Source: M269 sp964640795
GTDB taxonomy: Bacteria > Pseudomonadota > Gammaproteobacteria > Enterobacterales > Alteromonadaceae
Direction: 5' to 3'
DNA: 64,000 nt
Assembly: GCA_964640795.1 (NCBI GenBank)
Contig: CAZXIN010000015.1
Coordinates: 1-64,000, forward strand
The notes under the pieces are model-generated. The model was not told the origin of the DNA, made no database searches, and saw only the letters and a program-made list of their open reading frames with translations. Positions 16,584 through 25,745 of this stretch are shown here, piece after piece. Position 1 is the stretch's first letter, and every line of letters starts with the position of its first letter. A program made the position numbers and the translations under genes.

Positions 16584-17498
16584 GTGAACAGTTTGTTTGG
16601 AGCGTTGGGTAAATCACTAGGACTACATTTGGTTCTAGGTATTCTTTTGGTGGCGAGTGTAGACTTTAGCTCCGAAAAGCAGCCAGAGTTGCCTGACGTC
16701 GCTGTCCCTATTATTGAAGCGACAGTGGTTGATCAAAATACATTAGATCAGCAAGTAAAGAAAATTCAGCAAGAAAAAGCAGCTGCTAAACGAGCAGAAG
16801 AGCAGCGAGTTAAAGAACTAGAGAAGAGGGCTGCTGATGCTGCTAAGAAGCGTAAGCAGAATGAGCAGAGAATTCAGGAGCTTGAAAAGCAAAAGCAACG
16901 AAAGCTTAACGAAAAGAAAAAGGCAGATCAGGCAGCTGCTTTAGCTAAGAAAAAACAGAAAGAAGAGAAACAGCGCGCCCAGCAAGCTGAAAAAGAACGT
17001 AAACGTAAAGAAGCTGAGCGTAAGAAAGCCGAAGAAGAAGCCAAGCGCGCAAAGGAAAAGCGCGAAAGAGAGAAAAAGGCAGCGGAAGACGCTAAAAAGA
17101 AACGAGAAGAAGAAGAGCGCAAGCGCAAAGAAGCTGCGGAAAAAGCAGAACAAGAACGTATTCTTGACGAACAATTGAAAGCAGAACAAGCTGCTAGGCA
17201 ACAAAGACGAAATAAACAAGTGCTTTCAGAGGTCGATAAATACCAAGCACTGATAAAACAAACGATCGAACGTAATTTGATTGTCGACGACAGTATGCGC
17301 GGTAAGAAGTGCCGTTTGAACATTCGTTTGGCATCAAATGGATTGGTCACTAAAGTAACGGTTTTGGCTGGCGACGCTATATTGTGTCGTGCGGCACAAA
17401 CGGCAGTTTTCAAATCCGATACTTTACCTGTCTCTCGTGAAGAGGACGTTTATCAACAACTTAAAGATATCAACCTAACGGTAGAGCCTAAAATATAA
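16584..17498 (+). CDS. tolA: Tol-Pal bridging protein TolA
   Basis: This 304-residue protein has an N-terminal transmembrane anchor (residues 10-27), a long Lys/Glu/Ala-rich helical domain II (roughly 45-215) spanning the periplasm, and a C-terminal domain III (near 220-304) with the conserved Cys pair and VDKYQALIKQTIERNL. It links the TolQR motor to Pal and TolB. The start is a GTG one base after the tolR stop. The low-complexity coding of domain II creates long shadow frames on the minus strand that are not genes. Confidence 0.94.
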   Translation: MNSLFGALGKSLGLHLVLGILLVASVDFSSEKQPELPDVAVPIIEATVVDQNTLDQQVKKIQQEKAAAKRAEEQRVKELEKRAADAAKKRKQNEQRIQELEKQKQRKLNEKKKADQAAALAKKKQKEEKQRAQQAEKERKRKEAERKKAEEEAKRAKEKREREKKAAEDAKKKREEEERKRKEAAEKAEQERILDEQLKAEQAARQQRRNKQVLSEVDKYQALIKQTIERNLIVDDSMRGKKCRLNIRLASNGLVTKVTVLAGDAILCRAAQTAVFKSDTLPVSREEDVYQQLKDINLTVEPKI

Positions 17499-18859
17499 TG
17501 TATAGCAAGCTTTTAAAATTATTCACGATATTCCTCTTCACAATCGCAATGAGTGACGATAGTAAAGCAACATTGGAGATTGTTATTACCGAAGGCATTA
17601 ATACCGCTCGGCCCATTGGCATTGTTCCTTTCAAATGGAAAGGTGATGGCCCTATGCCAGCTCGTTTGACGAATGTTATTGCAGCCGATCTGCGTCGGAG
17701 TGGCAAGTTTAATCCGATTGACGCGTCAACGATGCCTCAATTTCCTAGCAGCGATGGTGAAGTTGATTATTCTGTTTGGGCATCAACAGGGGTAGATGCC
17801 ATTCTTGTTGGCAGTGTTGAAGAATATTCGATTGACCGCTATTTGGTAAACTATGAACTTATTGATGTTGTCAGAGGGCAAATTACTGGTGGCCAAACAC
17901 AGATATTAAGTGGCGGTAAGCTCGTTAGCACTAAAGATCATATTCTTGAGACCGCAGGTCACGTGATTAATGGTGACCAATTTAGAAATCATTCACACTT
18001 TATTGCAGACAAAGTATATGAAGCTCTTACGGGTGAAAAGGGAGCATTTCGTACACGAATTGCTTATGTATTAGTACGAGAAGATAGTACCGCTTTACCA
18101 TTTCAACTTGTCGTTGCAGATTACGATGGGGAAAATGAGACTGTGCTGTTGCGTTCTGATGAGCCTTTGATGTCTCCTTCTTGGTCTCCTGATGGCTCTA
18201 AATTAACTTATGTCAGTTTTGAAAGTCGAAGACCGCAAATTTTCACACAAGATATTTATACCAAAAGTCGAACAAAAATGACTGAGTTTGAAGGTATAAA
18301 TGGTGCGCCTAGGTTTTCTCCCGATGGCCGAAGATTAGCTATGGTTTTGTCAAAAGATGGTAATCCAGAAATCTATATTATGGATATTGCCAGCAAACAA
18401 TTACGCCGAATGACAAATAATCGTTACATTGATACAGAACCAAGTTGGACTCCAGATGGTCAAAGCTTGATATTTAGCTCAGAACGGGGTGGTAAACCAC
18501 AAATTTATCGCGTAAATTTAGCATCAGGAAAAACTGAGCGATTGACGTTCGATGGTGAGATGAATCTTGGTGGGACGATAACCCCAGACGGTGAGCAAAT
18601 GATTATGGTCAACCGTACCAGAGGAAATTACCACATAGCTCGGCAAAGTATTAAGAATCGTGAGATGCAGGTATTGACTAAGACCTTTTTGGATGAGTCA
18701 CCTAGCATTTCGCCGAATGGCAGCATGATTATCTACAGTACATTACACTCGGGTAAGCAGGTGTTGTCATTAGTGTCGGTCGATGGACGCTTTAAAGCGA
18801 GACTGCCTGCAGCTGATGGTCAGGTTAAGTCACCCAGTTGGTCGCCATTTTTACTATAG
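17498..18859 (+). CDS. tolB: Tol-Pal periplasmic beta-propeller TolB
   Basis: This 453-residue protein has a signal peptide, an N-terminal alpha/beta domain (IGIVPFKWKGDGPMPARLTN, which includes the Pal/TolA contact region) and a C-terminal six-bladed propeller with repeated SPDG motifs (SWSPDGSKL, FSPDGRRL, WTPDGQSL, SPNGSMI). The ATG overlaps the last base of tolA. It binds Pal and cycles with TolA during envelope invagination. Confidence 0.96.
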   Translation: MYSKLLKLFTIFLFTIAMSDDSKATLEIVITEGINTARPIGIVPFKWKGDGPMPARLTNVIAADLRRSGKFNPIDASTMPQFPSSDGEVDYSVWASTGVDAILVGSVEEYSIDRYLVNYELIDVVRGQITGGQTQILSGGKLVSTKDHILETAGHVINGDQFRNHSHFIADKVYEALTGEKGAFRTRIAYVLVREDSTALPFQLVVADYDGENETVLLRSDEPLMSPSWSPDGSKLTYVSFESRRPQIFTQDIYTKSRTKMTEFEGINGAPRFSPDGRRLAMVLSKDGNPEIYIMDIASKQLRRMTNNRYIDTEPSWTPDGQSLIFSSERGGKPQIYRVNLASGKTERLTFDGEMNLGGTITPDGEQMIMVNRTRGNYHIARQSIKNREMQVLTKTFLDESPSISPNGSMIIYSTLHSGKQVLSLVSVDGRFKARLPAADGQVKSPSWSPFLL

Positions 18860-18914
18860 AATTAATTATTTTCGTTTTAACCAGAATAAAATATAAACAA
18901 TAAGGATTCATCGC

Positions 18915-19469
18915 ATGCGTCTGAATAAAATCGTTAAAGGCTTTGTAATAGCATTGCCAGTTTTGACTCTTATGGCTTGTTCTTCTAGCTCAAGTGTTGA
19001 TGAGCAAGCTTCTGAGACAAATCAAAGCGCTCAGACAGAAACATCTAACTCATCTAACACCGGATCGAATGCTCAAGTTGGTGCCGCAACACAGCAACAG
19101 AGCCCACAAGAAGTGTACAGAGAAGAGCTTGCTGCTGTTCAAAACGATCAAGTGATTTATTTTGAGTTTGATCGCTCTTCATTGCAATCTGAGTTTTATG
19201 CGACTCTAGATAAGCATGCTGCTTTCTTGCGTAAAAATAGCTCTCAACGTGTAACTGTTGAAGGTCACTGTGATAGCCGTGGTACGCCAGAGTACAACAT
19301 CGCACTTGGCGAACGTCGTGCTAAAGCGATTGAAACCTATTTATTGAATGCAGGTGTACGTAGCTCTCAAATCTCTGTTGTTTCTTACGGTGAAGAAAAG
19401 CCAGCTGTAAGAGGCTCAAGTGAAAGTGCATTTGTAAAGAATCGTCGTGGCGTATTGGCTTATCGCTAA
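18915..19469 (+). CDS. pal: Peptidoglycan-associated lipoprotein Pal
   Basis: This 184-residue outer-membrane lipoprotein has a lipobox (TLMACSSS), a Ser/Gln-rich linker and an OmpA-like peptidoglycan-binding domain (YFEFDRSSL, VEGHCDSRGTPEYNIALGERRA, ISVVSYGEEKP). It anchors the outer membrane to the cell wall and is pulled by TolA. A 55-bp gap after tolB contains the TAAGGA ribosome-binding site. It is among the most confident calls in the window. Confidence 0.97.
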   Translation: MRLNKIVKGFVIALPVLTLMACSSSSSVDEQASETNQSAQTETSNSSNTGSNAQVGAATQQQSPQEVYREELAAVQNDQVIYFEFDRSSLQSEFYATLDKHAAFLRKNSSQRVTVEGHCDSRGTPEYNIALGERRAKAIETYLLNAGVRSSQISVVSYGEEKPAVRGSSESAFVKNRRGVLAYR

Positions 19470-19475
19470 TAACGG

Positions 19476-20231
19476 ATGACTATTTATTCCAAACTATTGT
19501 TCGGGTGCTTAATTGGAGTTGCAGGTTATGCTGTAGCTCAAGCACCCGTTTCTGATCTTAATACCGGTAGCCTTGAACAGCGGGTTAGTGAGCTAGAACG
19601 CTTGGTTAGCTCTCGCACATCAGCGCAGCACCGTATTCAAAGTCAGTTAGACACTATTCAAGATGAAGTTAATGAACTACGAGGTACACTCGAAGTACAT
19701 AATTTTAAGCTTGAGCAGATATTACAAAGGCAGCGTGAACTCTACTTAGAAATAGATAATCGCATACAAGCTGTTACTGCGTCAGGTGCCGTTAGCCAGC
19801 CTGCGCCCACGACACCTGCAGCGCCTAATAGTGATCAAAACTATGTATTGGCAGCAGGGGAAGATGATGCATATGATAAAGCTATTAACTTAATTCTGAA
19901 AGAAAGGCGCTATGATGAAGCAGTCCCTGCATTTGAGTCTTTTTTAGCGAACTTTCCAAATTCAAGTTATGCGGCGAATGCGCATTATTGGTTAGGACAG
20001 TTATTGTTTAATAAGCAAGAATGGGCTCAATCGAAAAGTCATTTTGAACGGGTAGTGAATCAATATGTTGATTCTAATAAACGTTCAGACGCTCTTTTAA
20101 AGCTTGGCGAAATTGCACAAAAGCAAAACAACCTCGCTCGTGCTAAGCAGCTTTTTGAACAAGTTATTAGTGAATACCCGGAATCTTCCGCTCGTAAATT
20201 AGCCGATAATAGACTTAGAGCACTAAACTAA
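19476..20231 (+). CDS. cpoB: Cell division coordinator CpoB (YbgF)
   Basis: This 251-residue periplasmic protein has a signal peptide (cleavage near AQA), an N-terminal coiled coil (LEQRVSELERLVSS) that trimerises, a Pro/Ala linker and three TPR repeats (AVPAFESFLANFPNSSYAANAHYWLG and onwards). CpoB couples peptidoglycan synthesis by PBP1b to Tol-mediated constriction. It ends the tol-pal operon and is followed by tRNA-Lys, as in E. coli, where a tRNA-Lys/Val array follows ybgF. Confidence 0.94.
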   Translation: MTIYSKLLFGCLIGVAGYAVAQAPVSDLNTGSLEQRVSELERLVSSRTSAQHRIQSQLDTIQDEVNELRGTLEVHNFKLEQILQRQRELYLEIDNRIQAVTASGAVSQPAPTTPAAPNSDQNYVLAAGEDDAYDKAINLILKERRYDEAVPAFESFLANFPNSSYAANAHYWLGQLLFNKQEWAQSKSHFERVVNQYVDSNKRSDALLKLGEIAQKQNNLARAKQLFEQVISEYPESSARKLADNRLRALN

Positions 20232-20283
20232 GCCGCTTATCTAATATAGTCACTAAAAAATGCCAAATTTTGGTACTTTCTAG

Positions 20284-20311
20284 TTGATTAACCGCTTTAA
20301 ATCAGTATCAT
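20284..20311 (+). promoter_or_regulatory. Probable tRNA-Lys promoter
   Basis: TTGATT (20284-20289) and TATCAT (20306-20311) are spaced by 16 bp. They are followed by the GC-rich discriminator-like ATGCGGCCG, typical of stringently controlled stable-RNA promoters. The mature tRNA starts about 50 bp downstream. Confidence 0.5.
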
Positions 20312-20362
20312 ATGCGGCCGTTGTTTAGCTCTCTAAGCATAAACAACGGATTCTTTTGAAAT

Positions 20363-20438
20363 GGGTCGTTAGCTCAGTTGGTAGAGCAGTTGACTTTTAA
20401 TCAATTGGTCGCTGGTTCGAATCCAGCACGACCCACCA
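20363..20438 (+). tRNA. tRNA-Lys (anticodon TTT)
   Basis: This 76-nt cloverleaf has acceptor arms GGGTCGT and ACGACCC, a D arm GCTCAGTTGGTAGAGC, an anticodon loop CTTTTAA with TTT at 20396-20398, and a T arm GCTGGTTCGAATCCAGC. The CCA end is encoded. It lies directly after cpoB, as lysT does in E. coli. Its 3' end and flank recur in decayed form further downstream. Confidence 0.98.
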
Positions 20439-20675
20439 TTTCCTTACCCCATTGATTCAATTCAATAATTTTAAAGCCATAAATTAAACCGATTTCCTAA
20501 CCACCTGAAATACATAGATATTGTGGTTCGAAACCAGAATGGTGCTGAGTGTTTGCTATTGATTAGAAAGTTAAAGATAAAGGTTGTGAATGTTTCGTTA
20601 ATAACCTATACAAGTTTTCAAACAACACCGTGGCAATAGGCTACGTTCTTAACGAGTTGCAGCAACTAACGTTCA
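20439..20675. other. tRNA-Lys 3' flank, reference copy of a dispersed repeat
   Basis: No gene was seen here. The first 32 bases (20439-20470) recur at 33699-33730 with three mismatches and at 27209-27240 with eight. The segment 20520-20542 recurs at 27277-27299 with three mismatches. This flank therefore behaves like the parent of scattered copies in the region to the right. Confidence 0.6.
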
Positions 20676-22046
20676 TCAGAAAGGGTAGCTTATAAACATC
20701 CAGATTTTACGCCAAAAACTAGGGTTTATTTTGTCAGCGACTGTTTCTCGGTCTATCCATTCTCCCTGTTTAACTAGCGCGGTCAATGTTTGAGTGTTTT
20801 CTATTTTATCTATTGGAGATTCTTTCAAGATAACAAAATTAGCTTGATGACCTTTTTTGATGTCCCAGTTGAGACTAAAAAACTTCTGTGAGTTTAAGCT
20901 TGCTACTGTTAATGCCTGCCAAGAGCTTAACCCTGACTCTACCATGTGCACGAGTTCTCGATGCATCGCGAACCCATGGATGGCAGCCATGTTGCCTGCA
21001 TCGGTACCGGCATAGATAGGAATGCCGGCGTCAAACAATGCTTTAAAGCTGGTGTCCATGTTTTCGACTACGTTCGTTTCTTTCATCTTTTTAATCCATG
21101 AAGCGATGTGAGGGAGTGATTGGAAATCTACGCGATAATCCTCGCGTAATGATGGCGTCGTGAGCGGCTGCAACATAGGGTGGTCGAAATAGCTTTTATC
21201 TTCTTCAATGGTTAACCATTCAGACTGAACTGTCAGGGTGGGTATGATACCAGTGCCACTTTCTAGTAGGGTGGGAATAACATTGTCAGGCATAGGCGTC
21301 ATTGGCATATGCGTTATCAAGGTGGCACCAGCTTCTGCGGAGTCAATCACATCTTGCCATTCACCAATGTGCACTACTGTAGGTATATCTAAAGCATTAG
21401 CTTGTTCAATTAGAGCTGTGAGTGTCGCTTTGTCAATTGTGGGCATAGTAAGGCGATTATCATAGACGGCTTTGATAACATCAGGCTTTTTAGGAGCCAA
21501 CTCCTTAAGTTCTCGAATAGCGTCTGCTGGGGTTTCAATGGTACGCGTTTTCGCACCATATTCGGTACAATGCCCTTCAGGAGCAGTAAAACAAGGACCG
21601 GCAGCAAAAAGCTTAGCTTGTTGAATCGTTTGTTGATGACGAAATTCCAATATTTCATCTTCGCCGCTAAACAAATCTAATACGCCGAAGACGCCGGCAT
21701 AGAGATTGGCAGCCGTTGTTCCATTAGACCCTATCCATTGATAATTCGTTTGTGGACTAGCATTTCCAAAGCTGTGAATATGCATGTCAAAAAACCCAGG
21801 GATAACGAATTGTTGTTTTAGGTCAATCTGTTGAATATTTGTTTTAGGTGGCAGGTGCTTATGCAGGTCAACTATAACCCCATTTTTAACTTCTATATGT
21901 CGAAGTTTTATCTCGTTCGCTTCAAGATCAATGACCTGAGCATTGGTGTAGACTACTTGGTTTGGTGCTTTGCTTTTGTCGCTACAGCTTAACAAAGAGA
22001 GGAGGATTAATAATATCAAGATACTTTTTAGTGAATTGCTATTCAT
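20676..22046 (-). CDS. Amidohydrolase-family lipoprotein
   Basis: This 456-residue protein has a signal sequence with lipobox (LLSLLSC), so it is likely membrane-anchored in the periplasm. It has an amidohydrolase TIM barrel with metal ligands DMHIHS (near residue 90), VVHIGEW and a C-terminal GTDAG. The flanking small beta domain (VVYTNAQVID and GHQANFVILKESP) is typical of imidazolonepropionase/dipeptidase-like members. An AAGGA site lies 7 nt before the ATG. It is downstream of, and probably co-transcribed with, the LytS/LytR-type pair. The substrate is unknown; a cyclic amide or dipeptide is possible. Confidence 0.8.
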   Translation of the reverse strand: MNSNSLKSILILLILLSLLSCSDKSKAPNQVVYTNAQVIDLEANEIKLRHIEVKNGVIVDLHKHLPPKTNIQQIDLKQQFVIPGFFDMHIHSFGNASPQTNYQWIGSNGTTAANLYAGVFGVLDLFSGEDEILEFRHQQTIQQAKLFAAGPCFTAPEGHCTEYGAKTRTIETPADAIRELKELAPKKPDVIKAVYDNRLTMPTIDKATLTALIEQANALDIPTVVHIGEWQDVIDSAEAGATLITHMPMTPMPDNVIPTLLESGTGIIPTLTVQSEWLTIEEDKSYFDHPMLQPLTTPSLREDYRVDFQSLPHIASWIKKMKETNVVENMDTSFKALFDAGIPIYAGTDAGNMAAIHGFAMHRELVHMVESGLSSWQALTVASLNSQKFFSLNWDIKKGHQANFVILKESPIDKIENTQTLTALVKQGEWIDRETVADKINPSFWRKIWMFISYPF

Positions 22047-22086
22047 GAGTTTTCCTTATTAGTCATTAGTATCGGTGTAATCCGGT

Positions 22087-22806
22087 CTAAATGGCCGATA
22101 TGCTATCGAAATGGGTCTTAAGCCTTCTGGCTCCATTTCTGCTAGTTGTTAACCATACCTCCACACCAGATAAGCAGATTTTTAACGTGCCATTTAGCTG
22201 TCGTTGTGATTCTTGTATTTTGTGGCTATTGATAATGATGTTCCTATGGACTCGCATAAAAGAGGGAGGGAGTATTTTCTCTAGGTGATTCAAAGACTGG
22301 TCAATTAGGTATGTTTTGTTAGAGCAACAGGCCCAAGTTGTGCCAGACAAAACGTGAAAATGTGTAATCTCGGTTAATTCTAAATAGTGCGTTCGCTGAC
22401 CCACCCCCGCTTTTATGCGTGACTGTTTTTGACGTCCGCTTTGTTCGGTCAGGCGCTCTCTGACTCTTTCTAGTGCGAGTTGCAGCCGAGCTACATCATA
22501 TGGCTTTAGTAAATAATCAACAGCTCCTTGTTCAAAGGCATCAACAGCGTATTGATTATATGCGGTAGTAAATATTACTAAGCAGTGCCCTTCGAGTTTG
22601 GTAACCACGTTAAGCCCGTTAATACCGGGCATTTGAATATCCATTAACAATAGGTCGGGTTTAAGCTCATTAACTAAGTGAATAGCGTCAGGTCCAGTTT
22701 CAGCTTGGCCAACAATATCAATGTCAGAACACTGGCTAAGTTGGCGTTTAAGCCTGTTTAAAGCAGGTATTTCATCTTCGGCAATGAGAATCCTCATGGC
22801 ACTCAT
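22087..22806 (-). CDS. LytTR-family response regulator
   Basis: This 239-residue regulator has a receiver domain with phosphoacceptor Asp56 (LLLMDIQMPG), acidic pocket residues (AEDE) and the conserved Lys (LLKPYD). It is followed by a LytTR DNA-binding domain (RTHYLELTEITHFHV and FMRVHRNIIIN). Its ATG overlaps the kinase stop (ATGA). It probably controls its own operon, including the amidohydrolase lipoprotein, in response to a membrane signal. LytTR proteins bind direct repeats, which I did not identify here. Confidence 0.88.
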   Translation of the reverse strand: MSAMRILIAEDEIPALNRLKRQLSQCSDIDIVGQAETGPDAIHLVNELKPDLLLMDIQMPGINGLNVVTKLEGHCLVIFTTAYNQYAVDAFEQGAVDYLLKPYDVARLQLALERVRERLTEQSGRQKQSRIKAGVGQRTHYLELTEITHFHVLSGTTWACCSNKTYLIDQSLNHLEKILPPSFMRVHRNIIINSHKIQESQRQLNGTLKICLSGVEVWLTTSRNGARRLKTHFDSISAI

Positions 22807-23804
22807 GCGTTCAACTCCATGGTCACTTGCAAACCTTGCTGCTCTGAAGTCGTTACGTTGTTAAAATGTATATTGGCTTCTGAGCTTAGCGCTATTCTAT
22901 GGCGTGTAATGCGTAATCCGTGACCATGAGGCTTGTTCTCGTTTTCATTAATCACCATACCGCCGCCATTATCTCGCACGACAAGATTGAGTTGATTGTC
23001 ATCTTTCAGAGAAATTTCTATAGTGACTATTAGTGGCCAGTGTTGTGTATGTTTTATGCAATTCTCTACCACTGGCTGCAATAGCATCGGCGGTATGAGT
23101 TTATCAAGGCTCTCAGGTGAAATATCGAGTGAGACACTTAATTTGTCGCCAAAGCGCGCCTGTTCCAAAGCAAGATAGCGTTTCAACGTTTCTACATCTT
23201 CTGCAATAGAAACTTTATCTTTTTCGGTCATATCCAAGCTGTAGCGTAATATATCGGCCAGGTTTTGAATGGCATCCTCAGCCTGATGTGGCTGGTCATG
23301 CACGAAGGCAGACACAGTATTGAGACTATTAAACAGAAAATGAGGATTCAATTGCTGCTTGAGTGTATTTAACTGACTCTGTTTATGATTGATGCGTTCA
23401 ACTTGCAGGGTTTTGTACAAAATGAAAAAACGGTAGAGGGTAAAATTAAAGAGACTCCAAAGGAAAGATGAAAATATCAAGGTAAATAGGCTCATGCTAT
23501 AACCGGAAAAGAGTAAAGAAAGGGAGATGTTGACCAACAGAATACCCAGTAACATGCTGGTGAAATATAGGCCCCATAATCTTATGTTGCGCCAACTTAG
23601 TTGCGTGTTTATTGAGTTATCCGCAAACAACAATAAAGCGAAGGGTAACCAATAGAAAAAACAGAGCCATGCCAATGTGCTAGCCGGTAGCTCCCAGCCA
23701 AACTGCATTCCACGAATGTACCAATCATTAATAATCTGTATAAGACAAAGCCCAGCCAACAGCGCAAAAGCCGCTTTTCTTTCTTTACTATTCAAGCTTC
23801 TCAT
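22803..23804 (-). CDS. LytS/YehU-type sensor histidine kinase
   Basis: This 333-residue protein has four N-terminal transmembrane segments followed by a His_kinase domain with the signature LNPHFLFNSLNTVSAFVHDQ (phosphoacceptor His) and an ATPase domain (PPMLLQPVVENCIKH and VRDNGGGM). It has no extra sensor domain, so the membrane part itself is the likely sensor. It is translationally coupled to the LytTR regulator. The ribosome-binding site before the ATG at 23804 is weak. Confidence 0.88.
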   Translation of the reverse strand: MRSLNSKERKAAFALLAGLCLIQIINDWYIRGMQFGWELPASTLAWLCFFYWLPFALLLFADNSINTQLSWRNIRLWGLYFTSMLLGILLVNISLSLLFSGYSMSLFTLIFSSFLWSLFNFTLYRFFILYKTLQVERINHKQSQLNTLKQQLNPHFLFNSLNTVSAFVHDQPHQAEDAIQNLADILRYSLDMTEKDKVSIAEDVETLKRYLALEQARFGDKLSVSLDISPESLDKLIPPMLLQPVVENCIKHTQHWPLIVTIEISLKDDNQLNLVVRDNGGGMVINENENKPHGHGLRITRHRIALSSEANIHFNNVTTSEQQGLQVTMELNA

Positions 23805-24432
23805 TAATCACTCGTTTCATAAGACCTTAAGTCTTATCTTACTGATTTTTCCATTTTATCGTGGCGATAATTCGTGAGTGGTTGTTTTAGGTTCTTGAGT
23901 GGTAGAAGTAACTTAGAAAGAATAAAAGAAGGGGGTTGTTCAGTTAACGCATCTAGTGTCACTTTTAATCAGTGGTAATCATCGATATTTATATTACGAC
24001 TGTTATTGTTGGTGTTTTGAATCGCTACTATGGCTCAGGTTCTATATTGGTGCCCGCATATACATCAGTACAATTTTCCTGTAAATAGGCATTCCATTCG
24101 GTCAAAATATCGAGCAAATAGTTCGAACTTTTTCCAGAACGGCCCACCATTTCCTTTAAGATATCTCAGAATCATCAAATTTCTGGCTCTACCCACTTAA
24201 CGGGGGATCGGCATTCATCTTGTTCTATTCATTATTCCATCCCAGCCACAATGAGTCATCACTCTTAATCTGTAATTCTCAAAGTTTATTTCAAACCACA
24301 AACAAACTGCTGCAAAATCGAAAAGGAAGGAGCAGCAGACTCTGATAAAAATTAACAATTATCTTTACAACTTATTGAACTAAAACTATAACGGCCTTTC
24401 TCTGTGCAGCTTCAACACTCGGGAACCTACTT
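23805..24432. other. Intergenic region with decayed tRNA-Lys scar
   Basis: This 628-bp gap holds repeat copy A (24062-24211). On the minus strand a 40-codon frame (stop at 24028-24030) runs through the scar and ends with the peptide SNYLLDILTEWNAYLQENC. No RNA gene or complete protein gene was seen. Confidence 0.5.
24062..24211. repeat. Dispersed repeat copy A (tRNA-Lys 3'-end-like scar)
   Basis: Positions 24134-24156 match the tRNA-Lys 3' end 20423-20445 at 21 of 23 bases, including the CCACCATTTCCTT segment. The preceding 70 bp are homologous to repeat B (27119-27192), including an identical CAAATAGTTCGAACTTTTTC. The 26 bases at 24186-24211 are identical to 27320-27345. Copy A lacks about 80 bp of tRNA flank present in B. 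Confidence 0.65.
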
Positions 24433-25494
24433 TTGTATTCAACCATCCATACCTTCATCCTCATATTCGCCATAGCATCGATCAACGTTTTGCTGTTGAT
24501 GGCAGGGCTTTGTTTGGCCGACCGAACGCGTAATCTCTCTAAGTCTATTCTTATCTTGCTCTGTTTTAGCGTAGTAGGGAATATTATTTATAACTTACCT
24601 CAGGCTTTGCACCCACCTCAACTGTATGATGTCATTGCCAAATTTGTGTCTGTGCCTCACGTTGGGCTTTTATGGTGGTTTAGCTTATCGCTTCTCAAAG
24701 AAGGGTTTCGACTCAATACCGCTGCTTGGTCGGGTATGTGTGTATCGACTGCGCTGTTGATCTTTTTTGTTCTTGCCGACCTTGGTCTGGTCCCTCGATA
24801 TCATTTAGTCATTCATCTTGCAGATGACATAATACCGCTCGCTGTTATTTTACACATTATGTGGGTGAGCTTTTCAGGCCTTAAAGATGATCTCATCAAT
24901 TCTCGTCGGATCCTGCGACTGGTTATCATTTTATTGCCGGTAAGTAATTTATTGGTAGGTAATGTCTCTTTATTAATATTTGATAGCGATGATGTTGCTA
25001 AACTGGTTCACGTCGCCCAAGGGTTTGCTGTCTGTGTCTTTTGGTTTTTCTGGCTGACACAGCTCAAGGCGTCGAAACTCGATTTTACATTTGTCACGAA
25101 CGTTGAATCTGACTCACCAAAAGTTGCACAGCAAAACCATGCTTACCACTCGCGTCTCATTCAGGTCATGGAACAAGAGAGAGCTTACTTAGAAGCTGAC
25201 CTCACCGTTGGTCAACTGGCCGAGCGTGTCGGTATCCCGGCACATCAACTTCGCACCTTGATCAATCGTGAAATGGGTTTCAGGAATTTCACCCAGTTTC
25301 TGTCAAGTTATCGTATTAAAGCTATCAAAGATGCACTATCTGACCCAGAACAAGCCCGTTCACCCATTTTAACGTTAGCACTCAACGGTGGGTTTTCCTC
25401 ACAGACAACGTTTAACCGAACATTTCGAGCTGAGACGGGACAATCAGCAGGTGAATTTCGTAAAACAGCACTGGGTGAATCTAAAGTCTCTTAA
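24433..25494 (+). CDS. AraC-family transcriptional regulator with membrane N-terminus
   Basis: This 353-residue protein has six to seven hydrophobic segments in residues 1-220 and a C-terminal AraC/XylS domain (near 235-345). That domain has helix-turn-helix segments LTVGQLAERVGIPAHQLRTL and ILTLALNGGFSSQTTFNRTF. Membrane-anchored AraC regulators of this layout are common in Alteromonadales. A TTG at 24433 is the only start that keeps the first helix intact; no strong ribosome-binding site precedes it. It may regulate the adjacent serine hydrolase. Confidence 0.8.
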   Translation: MYSTIHTFILIFAIASINVLLLMAGLCLADRTRNLSKSILILLCFSVVGNIIYNLPQALHPPQLYDVIAKFVSVPHVGLLWWFSLSLLKEGFRLNTAAWSGMCVSTALLIFFVLADLGLVPRYHLVIHLADDIIPLAVILHIMWVSFSGLKDDLINSRRILRLVIILLPVSNLLVGNVSLLIFDSDDVAKLVHVAQGFAVCVFWFFWLTQLKASKLDFTFVTNVESDSPKVAQQNHAYHSRLIQVMEQERAYLEADLTVGQLAERVGIPAHQLRTLINREMGFRNFTQFLSSYRIKAIKDALSDPEQARSPILTLALNGGFSSQTTFNRTFRAETGQSAGEFRKTALGESKVS

Positions 25495-25745
25495 TCTTTG
25501 TCAACACCTTTTGACTTACTCCTGTATGCCTGCAATGTGCTGACGTGATCAAAACGCGTTTATTTAGAACACAATCTATACAGAAAAGGTCAACAGGCTC
25601 TAACCAGTCTTGAAAAAGTAGAACCATTTTTAAAATCGGTCGTGATTTTTCGGTAGTGGGTGGAAAGGACGAGTTTTCATTGCTATTAATTCGCAACGTC
25701 AACCAGACATACTCACAACCCGATAATGACTTTAGGAGATGGCCA

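Noticed and set aside
16928..17413. Long minus-strand open frames inside tolA
   Set aside because: They are shadows of the repetitive Lys/Glu/Ala codons of TolA domain II; their products are Ser/Phe/Leu-rich low-complexity sequence.
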